Below are positions 18,960-28,400 of a DNA stretch of 64,000 nucleotides, in pieces. How positions within the stretch are numbered: position 1 is the first letter of the stretch; each line of letters starts with the position of its first letter. A program made the position numbers and the translations under genes. The stretch comes from an uncultured Myxococcales bacterium (GTDB lineage: Bacteria > Myxococcota_A > UBA9042 > CAIXZC01): NCBI GenBank assembly GCA_903895725.1, contig CAITUV010000003.1:57316-121315 (forward strand), in the 5' to 3' direction. The notes under the pieces were generated by a model. The model was not told the DNA's origin. It ran no database searches and saw only the letters and a list, made by a program, of their open reading frames with translations.

Positions 18960-19131
18960 CCCTCACTCGCGGCCGGAAGGTTCACAGGCAGGCGGAGATA
19001 CCCCGCCGCACTCAGAGAGCACCTCGGGCCAACACCGCCAATGAGTCGAGCCTGTGCGACACCGTCCGAAGCTGCAGGCCGCTGGCCCCCATCCTCCGAT
19101 GCTCAGCCCCTGGGTTGCCGTGACCGTGCTT

Positions 19132-19863
19132 TCACTCCTGTTCCGGCCAGTTCTCGACGATGTCTTCGAAGCCAAATCGGGCCATGGTGGTGACGGTTTC
19201 CGGTGCGGGGAAGGCACCGTCGGAGGCAGCGTCCCGGGCGACATCGACCGCCTCGGTGTTGGACGCGGTCACAGCGGTTCCTTCCTTGGTCGTAAACGCC
19301 CCGGCCTCCTGGTACCCTTCGAACGCCGTCTCGTCGAACTGGGAATCGTACACGACGACCCTGACGCCGAGCGTGGCGTGCGTGACCCGATCGAAGCGGA
19401 TCTTGTCGACCTTGTCCTCGACCAGCTTTGTCTCGGCCACGCTGCGGCTCACCTCGATGGTCTCCAGTCGGGTCAGCACGAGGAAACGGGCCTTGAGATC
19501 CTCAGCGGCCTTGCGGGCCAGGGCGAGGTCGAGAGAGCCGCCGGACGTGAATCCGCTCAGCAGTGGCGACTCGGCATCCTGCGGCGCTCCGTTTACTTGC
19601 GCGATGGGCACCTGCTGGATGAAGCCCCGATACTCCTGGATCGTTTTGGACAGGACCTGCTGGAGCCCGGCCACCTCCCCCTCACTGCAGACCTTGGGCG
19701 GAATCTGGCTGCCCGCGGGCAGCACGGCCAGCCTCCCCTCCTTGAGCGCAGCCAGAGTGAAGTTCTTCGACTGCATCTTGTAGATCAGCCCTGGCGTGCA
19801 GTGAGTGCAGCAGAGCACCAGGGCACATGCAACGATGACTTGAGCTACGTAGCGGCGTCTCAT
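19132..19863 (-). CDS. Membrane-anchored protein of unknown function
   Basis: Predicted 243 residues. The start at 19863 lies 6 bases after GGAGG and begins MRRRYVAQVIVACALVLCC, a signal or anchor. The cysteines suggest lipidation but the lipobox is not canonical. The rest looks like an alpha/beta domain: FTLAALKEGRLAVLPAG, then a long helix (VAGLQQVLSKTIQEYRGFI), ARKAAEDLKARFLVLTRLE, and strands HATLGVRVVVYDSQ. This recalls periplasmic lipoproteins with a TolB/CsgG-like N-terminal fold, but I cannot assign it. It diverges from the aminopeptidase gene with 217 bases between the starts. Upstream in-frame codons (142) overlap that gene and its promoter and are unlikely to be translated. Confidence 0.75.
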   Translation of the reverse strand: MRRRYVAQVIVACALVLCCTHCTPGLIYKMQSKNFTLAALKEGRLAVLPAGSQIPPKVCSEGEVAGLQQVLSKTIQEYRGFIQQVPIAQVNGAPQDAESPLLSGFTSGGSLDLALARKAAEDLKARFLVLTRLETIEVSRSVAETKLVEDKVDKIRFDRVTHATLGVRVVVYDSQFDETAFEGYQEAGAFTTKEGTAVTASNTEAVDVARDAASDGAFPAPETVTTMARFGFEDIVENWPEQE

Positions 19864-19884
19864 TCGTGGCCTCCATTCGCTCAA

Positions 19885-19913
19885 GGCATACCCGACTCGG
19901 GGCCGGGCATCAA
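19885..19913 (-). promoter_or_regulatory. Candidate promoter of the membrane-anchored protein
   Basis: Leftward TTGATG, 17 bases, TATGCC, 22 bases before the start at 19863. Weak to moderate match. Confidence 0.3.
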
Positions 19914-20026
19914 TGGAAATGTCGGGGGACCCCTTCCGTGGGTGGCTGCGTTCGGAGCAAGTGCGCCCTGGGGCGCACAATGCGCTTGCGCTCCTTCGCC
20001 ATTCCCCCCCCCAATGCCCGTCATTG

Positions 20027-20055
20027 CTGACACGACCGACGCCGAATGCTACAGT
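20027..20055 (+). promoter_or_regulatory. Candidate promoter, copy 2 of a duplicated 5' cassette
   Basis: CTGACA (20027-20032), 17 bases, extended -10 TGC-TACAGT (20050-20055), GGAGG at 20071 and ATG at 20081. Same boxes and same spacings as at 18327-18381. Confidence 0.6.
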
Positions 20056-20080
20056 TCGTGGCAGCACAGCGGAGGCATCG

Positions 20081-22789
20081 ATGGAGAGACGAGAGTGGAC
20101 ATCTCGCTGCGGGGTCTCGGCCCTTCTCCTGGGGATATGGATAATGGCCGGAGCGGGGTACGCCAGTGGGGCCGAATCGGCCCCCGCTGATGAGCCGAGC
20201 CCCAACTTCCGCCTGCCGAGTGACACGCGTCCCCTGGAATACCAGGTGAAGCTGGAGGTCGACCAGCGCAAGGACACGTTTGCAGGCACTCAGACCATCC
20301 GGGTGCAACTGGACAAAGCCCGCCGGACCCTCTGGCTGCACGGCCGCTCACTCGATGTCACCGGAGCCACGGTGGACGGCAGGCCGGCTCGGTACCGGCA
20401 AGTGGACCCGGACGGGCTGGCCCGTCTCTCCCTGGAGGAGGCTGTGGGCCCGGGCGAGGTGGAGCTGCGGCTCACGTGGACTCAACGGTTTGGAACACAG
20501 TTGCAGGGCATCTTCAAGGTGACGACGGAGGGGACACCCTATGCCTTCACCCAGTTCGAGGCCATCTTTGCGCGTGATGCAATGCCGTGCTTCGACGAGC
20601 CTGGATTCAAGACGCCGTTCCAGCTCATCGTGGTCATCAACCCGGAGGACAGGGTGGTTGCCAATACTCCGGAATCCAGCCGGAAGACTCTCCCCGACGG
20701 GCGGCTCGAGGTGGCTTTCGACAAGACTCTGCCTCTGCCCACCTACCTTCTGGCGTTTGCCGTGGGCCCGTTCGACATCGTGGATGGACCGATCCTGCCG
20801 CCGGACTCACGCCGATCGACTCCGCTTCCGATTCGAGGCGTGGCGGTCAAGGGGAGAGGTGCGAATCTGCGCCACTCCCTGGCCGTGTCGGGCGAGGCGC
20901 TTGCTGCCCTGGAGACGTACTTCGACCTCCCGTACGCCTACGGAAAGATGGACATCGTGGCCGTGCCCGACTTCGTTTCCGGTGGAATGGAGAACCCAGG
21001 GCTGGTGACGTTCAAGGAGGAGCTTCTGCTCATCGACGCATCCTCGCCCGTGTGGCTCCAGAAGGCCAATGTCTACATCATCGTCCACGAGCTCGCACAC
21101 CAGTGGGTCGGTAATCTCGTCACGTTCGAGTGGTGGAACGATCTCTGGCTCAACGAGGCCCTGGCATCGTTCATGGAGACTCCCATCATTTCGGAGATGC
21201 GCCCCTCCTACCAGGCGGCCACGGTGCGCAGCGGCAACACGGACTGGGTGACCGGCCAGGACAGCTTGGTCAGCGCCCGGCAGATTCGTCAACCCGTGGC
21301 CTCCAAGGCGGACATCATCACGGCCTTCGACAGCATCACCTACACCAAGGGAGCGGCGGTGGTTGCGATGTTCGAGGGGTGGATGGGGGCCGACGCGTTC
21401 AGGAAGGGCCTGCGGGACTACCTCGTACAACACGCTCACGGCAGTGCGACCGCAACCGACCTGCTCAGCGCCCTGGCGACCTCTTCGGGCAAGGACGTTG
21501 CCACTCCGTTTCTGACGTTCCTCGATCAGCCCGGAGTTCCCTACGTCGTGGCCTCGTTGCGCTGCGACTCGAGCGCTCATGCCGCCGTCGTGGACCTGCA
21601 GCAGTGGCGGTTCCTGCCGGTCGGCACGACCGGTGACCGCAACCGGGTGTGGCAGCTCCCCGTTTGCGTGAGATTCGAGTCGGAGTTCGGGCTGAAGACC
21701 GCCTGCACGTTGCTTGCGGCTCCCACCGGGTCTCTTCCCCTCGACACCGGGTTCTGCCCCAGGCTCATCCACCCGAATGCCGACGCAGTGGGATACTACC
21801 GCTGGGCACTGCCCGCAGAGCAGCTCAAGGCCATGGCGGGCTCCGGCAGCCTTCTGACTGCGTCGGAGCGAATCAGCTTCGCCAACGCAGTGCGCGCCGC
21901 TGCCTGGACCGGCACAATCACGTTTGCGGACGCCCTCGACTCCGCGCTGCCCCTCGCAACTGACAATGAGCCAACCGTGGCGGACACGCCGTACGGGCTG
22001 CTCGCGTTCGCACTCGAGAGCCTGGTCGAGCCCGCGCAGCGGCCCGCCTGCATGGAGCGTATCGCCACGGCGTTCTTGCCGGTCGTGCAGCAGCTGACGC
22101 TCACTCCAAAGCCGGACGAAGAGCCTTCGGTCCGCGAGCGTCGCAACCTGGCGCTCTATGCAGTCGTCGACGTGGCCGGCCACCGGGAGACCACGGAGGA
22201 GGTCGCGAGGCTCGGCCGCACCGTCCTCGGCCTCGATGGCGGAGACGGGAAGATCCACCTCGACCTGGCCCCGGCGGACCTGGTTGGCCTCGCCATCACG
22301 TCGGCGGTGCGCACCGGCGGGGAGGCCGTGTTTGCGGAGGTCAGCGGCAGGCTTGGGGTCGAGACGGACAGCCTCGTTCGGAGCTACTACCTCTGGGCTC
22401 TCGGCAGTGTCCGGGAGGAGCCGCTGTCTGCAAGGGCTCTCGACCTCGTTCTCGACGGGCGCCTGCGGGTGACGGAGATCCTGATTATCTTGACCGCACA
22501 GGCCGCCGATTTCCGCACGCGGGATGCCGCATGGGACTGGACGAAGCGGAACTTCGAAGCCCTGGTGCAGAAGCTCCCGGAGGAGTTTGGAAGCGAGGGT
22601 TTGCCCGGCCTGTTTGCGGGCTACTGCACCGAAGAGAAGGCCGTGGAGATCGAGGCGTTCCTGGCTCCCTGGCTGAAGCATGTGCCCACCATGGAGCGCC
22701 CCCTGGCTCAGGCCCTCGAAAACATCCGCATCTGTGCGGCCAAGAAGGCTCTGCACGAGAAGAGCGCCCGTGAGTACTTCTCGCGCTAG
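20081..22789 (+). CDS. Secreted M1-family metallo-aminopeptidase
   Basis: Predicted 902 residues: zinc aminopeptidase that removes N-terminal residues from peptides. The signal peptide MERREWTS...GYASGAES is followed by the N-terminal saddle domain (from LEYQVKLEVDQ). The substrate-binding GxMEN motif is GGMEN at residues 301-305. The zinc site is HELAHQ with ligands H336 and H340, catalytic E337, and E359 in WLNEALASF, giving the family spacing HExxH-x18-E. A long helical C-terminal region (about 520-902) resembles the ERAP1-type domain of this family. The start at 20081 is chosen because it follows GGAGG and begins the signal; the frame is open 56 codons upstream. It would act outside the cytoplasm on peptides, in line with the peptide symporter at 50311. 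Confidence 0.9.
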   Translation: MERREWTSRCGVSALLLGIWIMAGAGYASGAESAPADEPSPNFRLPSDTRPLEYQVKLEVDQRKDTFAGTQTIRVQLDKARRTLWLHGRSLDVTGATVDGRPARYRQVDPDGLARLSLEEAVGPGEVELRLTWTQRFGTQLQGIFKVTTEGTPYAFTQFEAIFARDAMPCFDEPGFKTPFQLIVVINPEDRVVANTPESSRKTLPDGRLEVAFDKTLPLPTYLLAFAVGPFDIVDGPILPPDSRRSTPLPIRGVAVKGRGANLRHSLAVSGEALAALETYFDLPYAYGKMDIVAVPDFVSGGMENPGLVTFKEELLLIDASSPVWLQKANVYIIVHELAHQWVGNLVTFEWWNDLWLNEALASFMETPIISEMRPSYQAATVRSGNTDWVTGQDSLVSARQIRQPVASKADIITAFDSITYTKGAAVVAMFEGWMGADAFRKGLRDYLVQHAHGSATATDLLSALATSSGKDVATPFLTFLDQPGVPYVVASLRCDSSAHAAVVDLQQWRFLPVGTTGDRNRVWQLPVCVRFESEFGLKTACTLLAAPTGSLPLDTGFCPRLIHPNADAVGYYRWALPAEQLKAMAGSGSLLTASERISFANAVRAAAWTGTITFADALDSALPLATDNEPTVADTPYGLLAFALESLVEPAQRPACMERIATAFLPVVQQLTLTPKPDEEPSVRERRNLALYAVVDVAGHRETTEEVARLGRTVLGLDGGDGKIHLDLAPADLVGLAITSAVRTGGEAVFAEVSGRLGVETDSLVRSYYLWALGSVREEPLSARALDLVLDGRLRVTEILIILTAQAADFRTRDAAWDWTKRNFEALVQKLPEEFGSEGLPGLFAGYCTEEKAVEIEAFLAPWLKHVPTMERPLAQALENIRICAAKKALHEKSAREYFSR

Positions 22790-22814
22790 GACCCGCAGCC
22801 TCCGTCGTTGTGAC

Positions 22815-22854
22815 GGGGCAGCGTGCCCCCCGATCGACCGAGTCTGCAGGACTC
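22815..22854. terminator. Two short hairpins between converging genes
   Basis: GGGGCA-GCG-TGCCCC (22815-22829) and GAGTC-TGCAG-GACTC (22840-22854) lie in the 88-base gap between the aminopeptidase and the PAS-LuxR gene. Neither is followed by a T run, so this is only a possible bidirectional terminator. Confidence 0.3.
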
Positions 22855-22877
22855 CCCACCAGCCCTTGTGCGTTGGG

Positions 22878-23876
22878 TCAGAGCGTGGTCGGCTGGTCGT
22901 CTCCGAGGCTCCTCAGGAACGCCTCGAGGTTCTGCCCTGAATCCTTGAGGCCGAGCTTGGCCCGGATGGACCGCCGCTGTGTGCGGACCGTCTCTTCGGA
23001 CGTTCGAAGGAATTCGGCAATCGCCTTGGAAGCGAGCCCGCGACGGACCATGTTGCAGATGGAGATCTCCCGCGGTGTGAGCTTGTACTGGGGCGAGACC
23101 AGCGACCTGGCCATGGGGCTTGCCAGCTCGAGGATCGTGCTTCGCAGGATGCGGAGGTACTCCTGATCGATTGCGCTGCCGTGAGACTCCATCCGGTCCA
23201 CCATCGGCAGCAGAACTTCATGGATGGAGGAGACCACCCGCTCCTGGATCCTCTTGCGTTCGACCTCGAGCTGGCCAAGGGTGTTGCGCAGCGCGGCCTG
23301 GGTTTCCTCGAGGACTACAGCATGTGCCTTCAGGTCGCTGAGCAACTGCTCGTTGCGCTGCTCCGCCAGAACCTGCTCGGTGACGTCTCGGTTGCTGGAC
23401 CGGGTGCCACGAAACCGGCCGCGGGCAGCAAAGACGGGTTGACACACGTGCTGTATCCACCGAATTCCCCCCTTGGCGTGGCGAACTCGAAACGCAATGC
23501 TTGCGACGCCAGGCTGTTGTTCCTCCAGCCGAATGTGCTTGTGTTGAGCCAGCATCGGGCGGTCTTCGGCCACGATGATGGTTGCCAGGAAGTCGGGATC
23601 GCGGAGGAATCGCTCTGGAGGATACCCGGTGATCCGTTCGCAGGAAGGAGAGCAGTACTCGAGTCGGCCGTCGGGGAGGTGCCACATCTCCCAGTCCGCT
23701 GTGTGATCTGCGATAATCTTGTACTTGCCGGGCGAGGATGCGAACTCATCGGTATCCTCCTCGTCACCGGCCGCCGCATGGGGCGGGTCCGCGGCTACCG
23801 GAGTCGATGCCGCCTTGGCCAACAGCCGCTCGATTTCCTCGATCAATGCGCCCTTTGTCCAATCCGTGTACGCCAT
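22878..23876 (-). CDS. PAS-domain LuxR-family transcription regulator
   Basis: Predicted 332 residues, cytoplasmic. The start at 23876 (MAYTDWTKG) follows AAGGTGA. An N-terminal helix and an acidic linker (about 1-48) precede a PAS domain (about 50-175: DGRLEYCSPSCERITGYPPERF, ending in a PAC-like stretch and NRDVTEQ). A coiled coil follows (about 175-235: EQRNEQLLSDLKAHAVVLEETQAAL...). The LuxR-type helix-turn-helix is at about 265-320 (LTPREISICNMVRRGLASKAIAEFL, then SEETVRTQRRSIRAKLGL). No histidine-kinase or receiver domain is present, so the PAS domain probably senses a ligand or redox signal directly. It is transcribed away from the ygeY-type gene and shares a 199-base control region with it, which suggests it may regulate that gene. 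Confidence 0.85.
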   Translation of the reverse strand: MAYTDWTKGALIEEIERLLAKAASTPVAADPPHAAAGDEEDTDEFASSPGKYKIIADHTADWEMWHLPDGRLEYCSPSCERITGYPPERFLRDPDFLATIIVAEDRPMLAQHKHIRLEEQQPGVASIAFRVRHAKGGIRWIQHVCQPVFAARGRFRGTRSSNRDVTEQVLAEQRNEQLLSDLKAHAVVLEETQAALRNTLGQLEVERKRIQERVVSSIHEVLLPMVDRMESHGSAIDQEYLRILRSTILELASPMARSLVSPQYKLTPREISICNMVRRGLASKAIAEFLRTSEETVRTQRRSIRAKLGLKDSGQNLEAFLRSLGDDQPTTL

Positions 23877-23894
23877 CGCGTCACCTTTTCCGAC

Positions 23895-23922
23895 ATCATA
23901 GCGGCCCTGTCGACTTCCGCAA
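23895..23922 (-). promoter_or_regulatory. Candidate promoter of the PAS-LuxR regulator
   Basis: Leftward TTGCGG, 16 bases, TATGAT (five of six -10 consensus bases), about 19 bases before the start at 23876. Confidence 0.4.
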
Positions 23923-24075
23923 GGTGTCGGCGACTTATGGAGGCTCCGCATCGGGAGTTGCAGCCCGTCCAACCGCAGCGGAGTCAGGCTCCAGTCAACG
24001 GTTTGCGAGCTACTCTCTTGCCTGCCGAGGGAGTGCGTTGCACTATCCCGCGTCTGTTGCCTTGGAGGTGTCATC

Positions 24076-25353
24076 GTGACGACGCAACAGGATATCGCAA
24101 TCATCACCGAGCAAGACCACGACGGGACCGTGCGCCTGGCGCAGAGACTTGTCCAGCTCCCAAGCCTGTCCGGGCAGGAGAGAGAGGTCGTTGGCGCCTG
24201 TATCGCCCACGCCCTGGAGGCCGGGTTCGACGAGGCCCGCTTCGACCGCATGGGAAACTTCATCGGTCGCGTGCAGATTGGAGACGGGAAGGGCCCCAAG
24301 CTGCTCCTGACCGGACACCTGGACACGGTCAACGCCGAGCCGTCCCAGTGGCACAGTCAGGCCGGGCCCCTCAGCGGTGCCATCATCGACGGGAAGCTGT
24401 TCGGCCGCGGCGCATCCGACATGAAAGGAGCCGTGGCGTGCATGGTCCAGGCCGCAAGCCTGCTCAAGCGTCTGCCCGGTGCCGGCTTCTCCGGCCAGAT
24501 TTTCGTAGTCGGAACGGTGGTCGAGGAGCTCTTCGAGGGCGTCTGCTTCCTGGAGGCGCTGGACGCTATCCAGCCGGACTACGTCATCGTCGGCGAAGCC
24601 ACCGAGTGCCGGGTCAACATCGCTCAGCGGGGCCGTGCCGAAGTACTCATGAAGGTGCACGGCATCGGCAAGCATGCGTCGGTCGGCCGCACCACCATCA
24701 ACCCCATCGAGCAGGTTGCCTACATCATCGATGCCTTCCACCGGTGGTACCGCTGCGACGCCGTGGCACTGCTGGGCAAGCGCAACATCGTGCCCACCGA
24801 CATCAAGATCCCCGTGGGGGGCGGCGGAGGCATCGACGGTCGAGGAGGCAACTCGACGGTCCCCAATCGCCTGGAGCTGACCTATGACGTCCGGACGCTG
24901 CCCGGCGACACGCCCGATAGCATCATGGACCTCCTGACCCGGCAGCTTGCCGGCGTCAATGCCATTGGGCACACCCAGTACTTCGAGTACCAGGACCCCG
25001 ACCTGTCGTATGCGCGCGAGCGGTGCACGACGTACACCGGCGTTGACATCCAGCAGGACAAGTTCGCCCATGCCTGGATGATGGACGAGAATGCGGTGCT
25101 CGTGAAGAAGGCCATGGCGGCACTGGAAAGCATCGGCCAGCACCCGGTGATCGGCTCCTACAGCTTCTGCACCGACGGCAGTGCGATCATTCCCTACCTC
25201 AGGAAGCACCCCGACCGCACGTGCGAGGTCATCGGGTACGGCCCTTCGCGGGAGAACCTCGCCCACGTCATCGACGAGCACATCGAGCTGGACCAGCTCC
25301 GCAAGGCACTCGAGGGCTACGTGGCCATCGGAGCTGAGCTGATGCGGAGCTGA
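24076..25353 (+). CDS. ygeY: YgeY-family selenium-metabolism-linked M20 hydrolase
   Basis: Predicted 425 residues with a GTG start at 24076, 5 bases after a strong GGAGGTG. M20-family di-metal hydrolase: LLLTGHLDTV gives metal ligands H81 and D83 region, FGRGASDMKG gives D115, VVEELFEG gives the E150/E151 pair and IVGEAT gives E174. A dimerisation domain follows (GIGKHASVGRTTINPIEQ) and a late histidine lies in GPSRENLAHVIDEH. Length and motifs match the YgeY group, whose members usually sit beside selenium-dependent molybdenum hydroxylase genes and are thought to cleave ureido or amide intermediates of purine-like compounds. That activity is inferred, not shown. Here it lies 28 kb from the hydroxylase operon. 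Confidence 0.85.
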   Translation: MTTQQDIAIITEQDHDGTVRLAQRLVQLPSLSGQEREVVGACIAHALEAGFDEARFDRMGNFIGRVQIGDGKGPKLLLTGHLDTVNAEPSQWHSQAGPLSGAIIDGKLFGRGASDMKGAVACMVQAASLLKRLPGAGFSGQIFVVGTVVEELFEGVCFLEALDAIQPDYVIVGEATECRVNIAQRGRAEVLMKVHGIGKHASVGRTTINPIEQVAYIIDAFHRWYRCDAVALLGKRNIVPTDIKIPVGGGGGIDGRGGNSTVPNRLELTYDVRTLPGDTPDSIMDLLTRQLAGVNAIGHTQYFEYQDPDLSYARERCTTYTGVDIQQDKFAHAWMMDENAVLVKKAMAALESIGQHPVIGSYSFCTDGSAIIPYLRKHPDRTCEVIGYGPSRENLAHVIDEHIELDQLRKALEGYVAIGAELMRS

Positions 25354-25417
25354 TGGGGCGTCCGTCCGTTCGTCGCTCGGGCTCCCTGGATGCCGGTGCG
25401 AGGTGCTTCGGCGTCGC

Positions 25418-28400
25418 TCATTCCTCCCGGGGCACGGCTTCGGGGTTGCACTGCTCCTCAAGTTCCTGGCGAACCGTCGAGTCGGCATCGTCAGCGAGGA
25501 TGTAGTCCAGGGTGCGGGTGACTTTCTCACAATAGCCGCGGTCGACGCGGACCAGTGCGACGAGGGCCGGCACCGCGGCGTTGGCCGTGGCCCCAAGGGA
25601 TTCGAGCGAGTAGAAGACCGCTTCGGGGATGGCCGTTGCGGGCTTCTCCAGTGCAGCAATCAGGTGAGGAACGGCCGAGGCTCCCTGGTGGACCAGGGCT
25701 TGAGCCAACTCGTAGGAGTGCGCGTATCTCTCGCTGTTGAGCAGCTTTGCCAGCGCTGCGGCGGTCGGTTCGGGAGACCATTCGCCCTGGGCCAACTGGC
25801 GAAGGACATCTCCCTCGCACGAGCAGTCCAGGCCGAGCAGCTCGACGAGCGCCGGGAGAGCCGCATCGCCAATCGCACCCAATGCCTCGATGGCCTCGGT
25901 CCTGCCAAGTCCGGCGTGAGTGCGGACATACTTGAGCAGAAACGGAACGGCCTCTCTGGCCTCGGGACCGAGCCGCCTGATTGCCCGCATGGCGGCATCG
26001 GACACCGAGTACTCGGGATGGCCTGTCAGGCGAACAAGACGATCCAGATCCCGCGCAGCATCGAGCGTGGCTTTGTCCAGGAAATCCGAGGCTGTCACGG
26101 CAATCATGATCGGGTCGCCTTCCATGCTGTCTAGAATCGGTGTCGCCGGTCCGCCGCGCACGATTTCTGAGAGGGCCGACCTGGCGTAGAAGGAGTCCCG
26201 GGCAGCCACTATTGACAGGAGCGTCGGGATCGCCGAACGGGAGCGAGCCCCGTATCTCCAGAGGGCTACGATGGCCAGTTCGCTGACGCGTTCCTCCTTG
26301 TCGGCGCAAGCCGCAATCAGAGCCGATACCGTTTCATCAGCGGGATTGGTGAAACGGCAAAGGGCAGCGGCAGCGACCGCCCGCCTGTCGGCATCGTCCT
26401 CCTTGAGCGCCAGCACGAGAATGGCCTCGGCGCCCCGGGTCTCCCTGTTTCCCCAGATATCCTGTTGTTCGGCGATTCCGACAGCCGCGGCGAAGCGGAT
26501 GCGAGGAGAATCATCCGCCAGTGCGCCAGCCAGTGCAGCGAGGCCCGCCTCGGGCAGCCCCTTCGTGCGCTGCAGAGAGTGGAGAGCTGCCCAGCGCAGG
26601 TCGGCAGAAGGCTTCGAGAGGGCCTGGACGAAGGTCAACGTGTGTCGAGGCGGTGATGTCTCGGTTGCGCCCAGGGCAATAAGCGCCGCGTACTGCCGGT
26701 TCTCGTCGGCGCCGGCCACGGCCTGGTCCAACAAAGGTGGAGCTTCGTCCCCCACGCGCCTGACGGCATCCAGCAGCCTGGCGAGCTCCCTGGCCGAGGC
26801 GTATGCCTTCCAGCCGGACACGGTGACATACCCGGGGACCTCTTCGACACTCGTGAGTTGCTCGCTGCGATGGGCTGCGATGGCATCGAGCAGGCCGTAC
26901 AGACCGGGGGAGCCGAGCCGTCCGAGTGCGGTCGCCGCCGCCCTTCGAATGTCCTCGTCCGCGTCGTCCAGGTTCCTGACCAGCGCCGGCACGGCAGCGG
27001 CCGCCCCAGGCCCAATGCGGCCGAGGACCTCTGAGGCCGCGCACCGGCACCTTGCGCTCGGTGAGGAGAGCAGGCGGGCCAGGGCAGGGACGGCGGCCGG
27101 GGTCGGTCCCACATTGTGGAGGGCTGCCATGGCATGCAGTTGGCGCTTCTCGTCCGGTTCGTCCAGCAGTTTCAGCAGCAGCGCCTCGGTCCCCGGCGGG
27201 AGGTCCGCAAGCCGGACATCTCGCAGCAGCTCGGCGGCGGTCGTCCGCACACTCAGGTTCGGGTCGCTCAGAGCCTTGAAGATGGCGGCCGAGAGCTCCT
27301 TGCCTCCATCCGCGCCCCTGAGGCCCAGGAGCCACAGCGCAGCGGATCGTACCTCACCGTCCTTGTCCCTGAGCAAACGCTTCGCCTTCCCCAGGAACGG
27401 CTTTACCGCTTCCGCCGGAAGCCGGGTGAGGCCATCGAGCGCAGCGGCCCTCACTCCGGCGACCCGGTCGTCCAGTGCCCCTGCCAGGGGCTTGGCGAAC
27501 GCAGTGCCCCGGTCCTGGTATTCCCCGAGGGCCCGAGCGGCGTCGATCCGCACCGCGGGTTCCGGATCCCGGAGCAGCTTGAGCAACGTCGGCCCAACAC
27601 CCTCCGGGTCCGCCCCGAGAGTCATCAGTGCCCTGGCCGCGGCCTGCCGCACCTGCGGTTGCGCGTCGCCGGCGGCGGTCTCCAGAATCGGAACTGCCGA
27701 GGCCATCGTGTCGCGGGCCAGGCCGACCACGGCGATGCCCCGCAGGCGACGTCCGATGTCAGCGTCCCGGAGGAGGGGCCCGGCCAGGACAGTGCAGTCA
27801 ATGCCGTCAGCGGCGGCAACGTCCATGACAACCCGCTGCATGGCCCCATCTCCGTCGGCAAGCAGGGAGAGTATGCAATCGATTCCCTCCGGTTCCAGGG
27901 TTCGGAAGCTCGCCCAGGCCAGCACATCGGCAGCGAACAGGCGTCCGAACCGGGCCTTGTCCCCCGCGATCTGGCACAGCTGAGGAATGGCCTCAACCGA
28001 AGGTTGACCCTGCCCCTTGAGCGCCTGCACCGCCTTCTCGAACGGCCAGTAGTCGCCGTTCCCGGAGCCCCCGAGGAGCCGTATCCAGGCCGGAGCGCCG
28101 TCCTTTCCCAGCCTTTCGAGTCCGTCGAGGCCGGTCCGGCGAGCCGTCTCGGAAGGAGCTACCAGCATGGCCTCGAACATCTGCAGCGCTGCGGCCTTGC
28201 CTCCGGGAATCGAAACCAGGACATCGAAAGGCCACTCGAAGACCCCGCCGGAGCGGCTAACCACGTGAGGAAGAAGCTCGGGAATGAGCTCCGGCCCGGC
28301 AGACACGAGTGCATCGAGGACTGCCTTGTGGTTCTCGAAATCCATCCGTGATTCTTCGAGAATGCGCAGGAGCGGCGCCACGAGATCGGCCGGGATGCGG

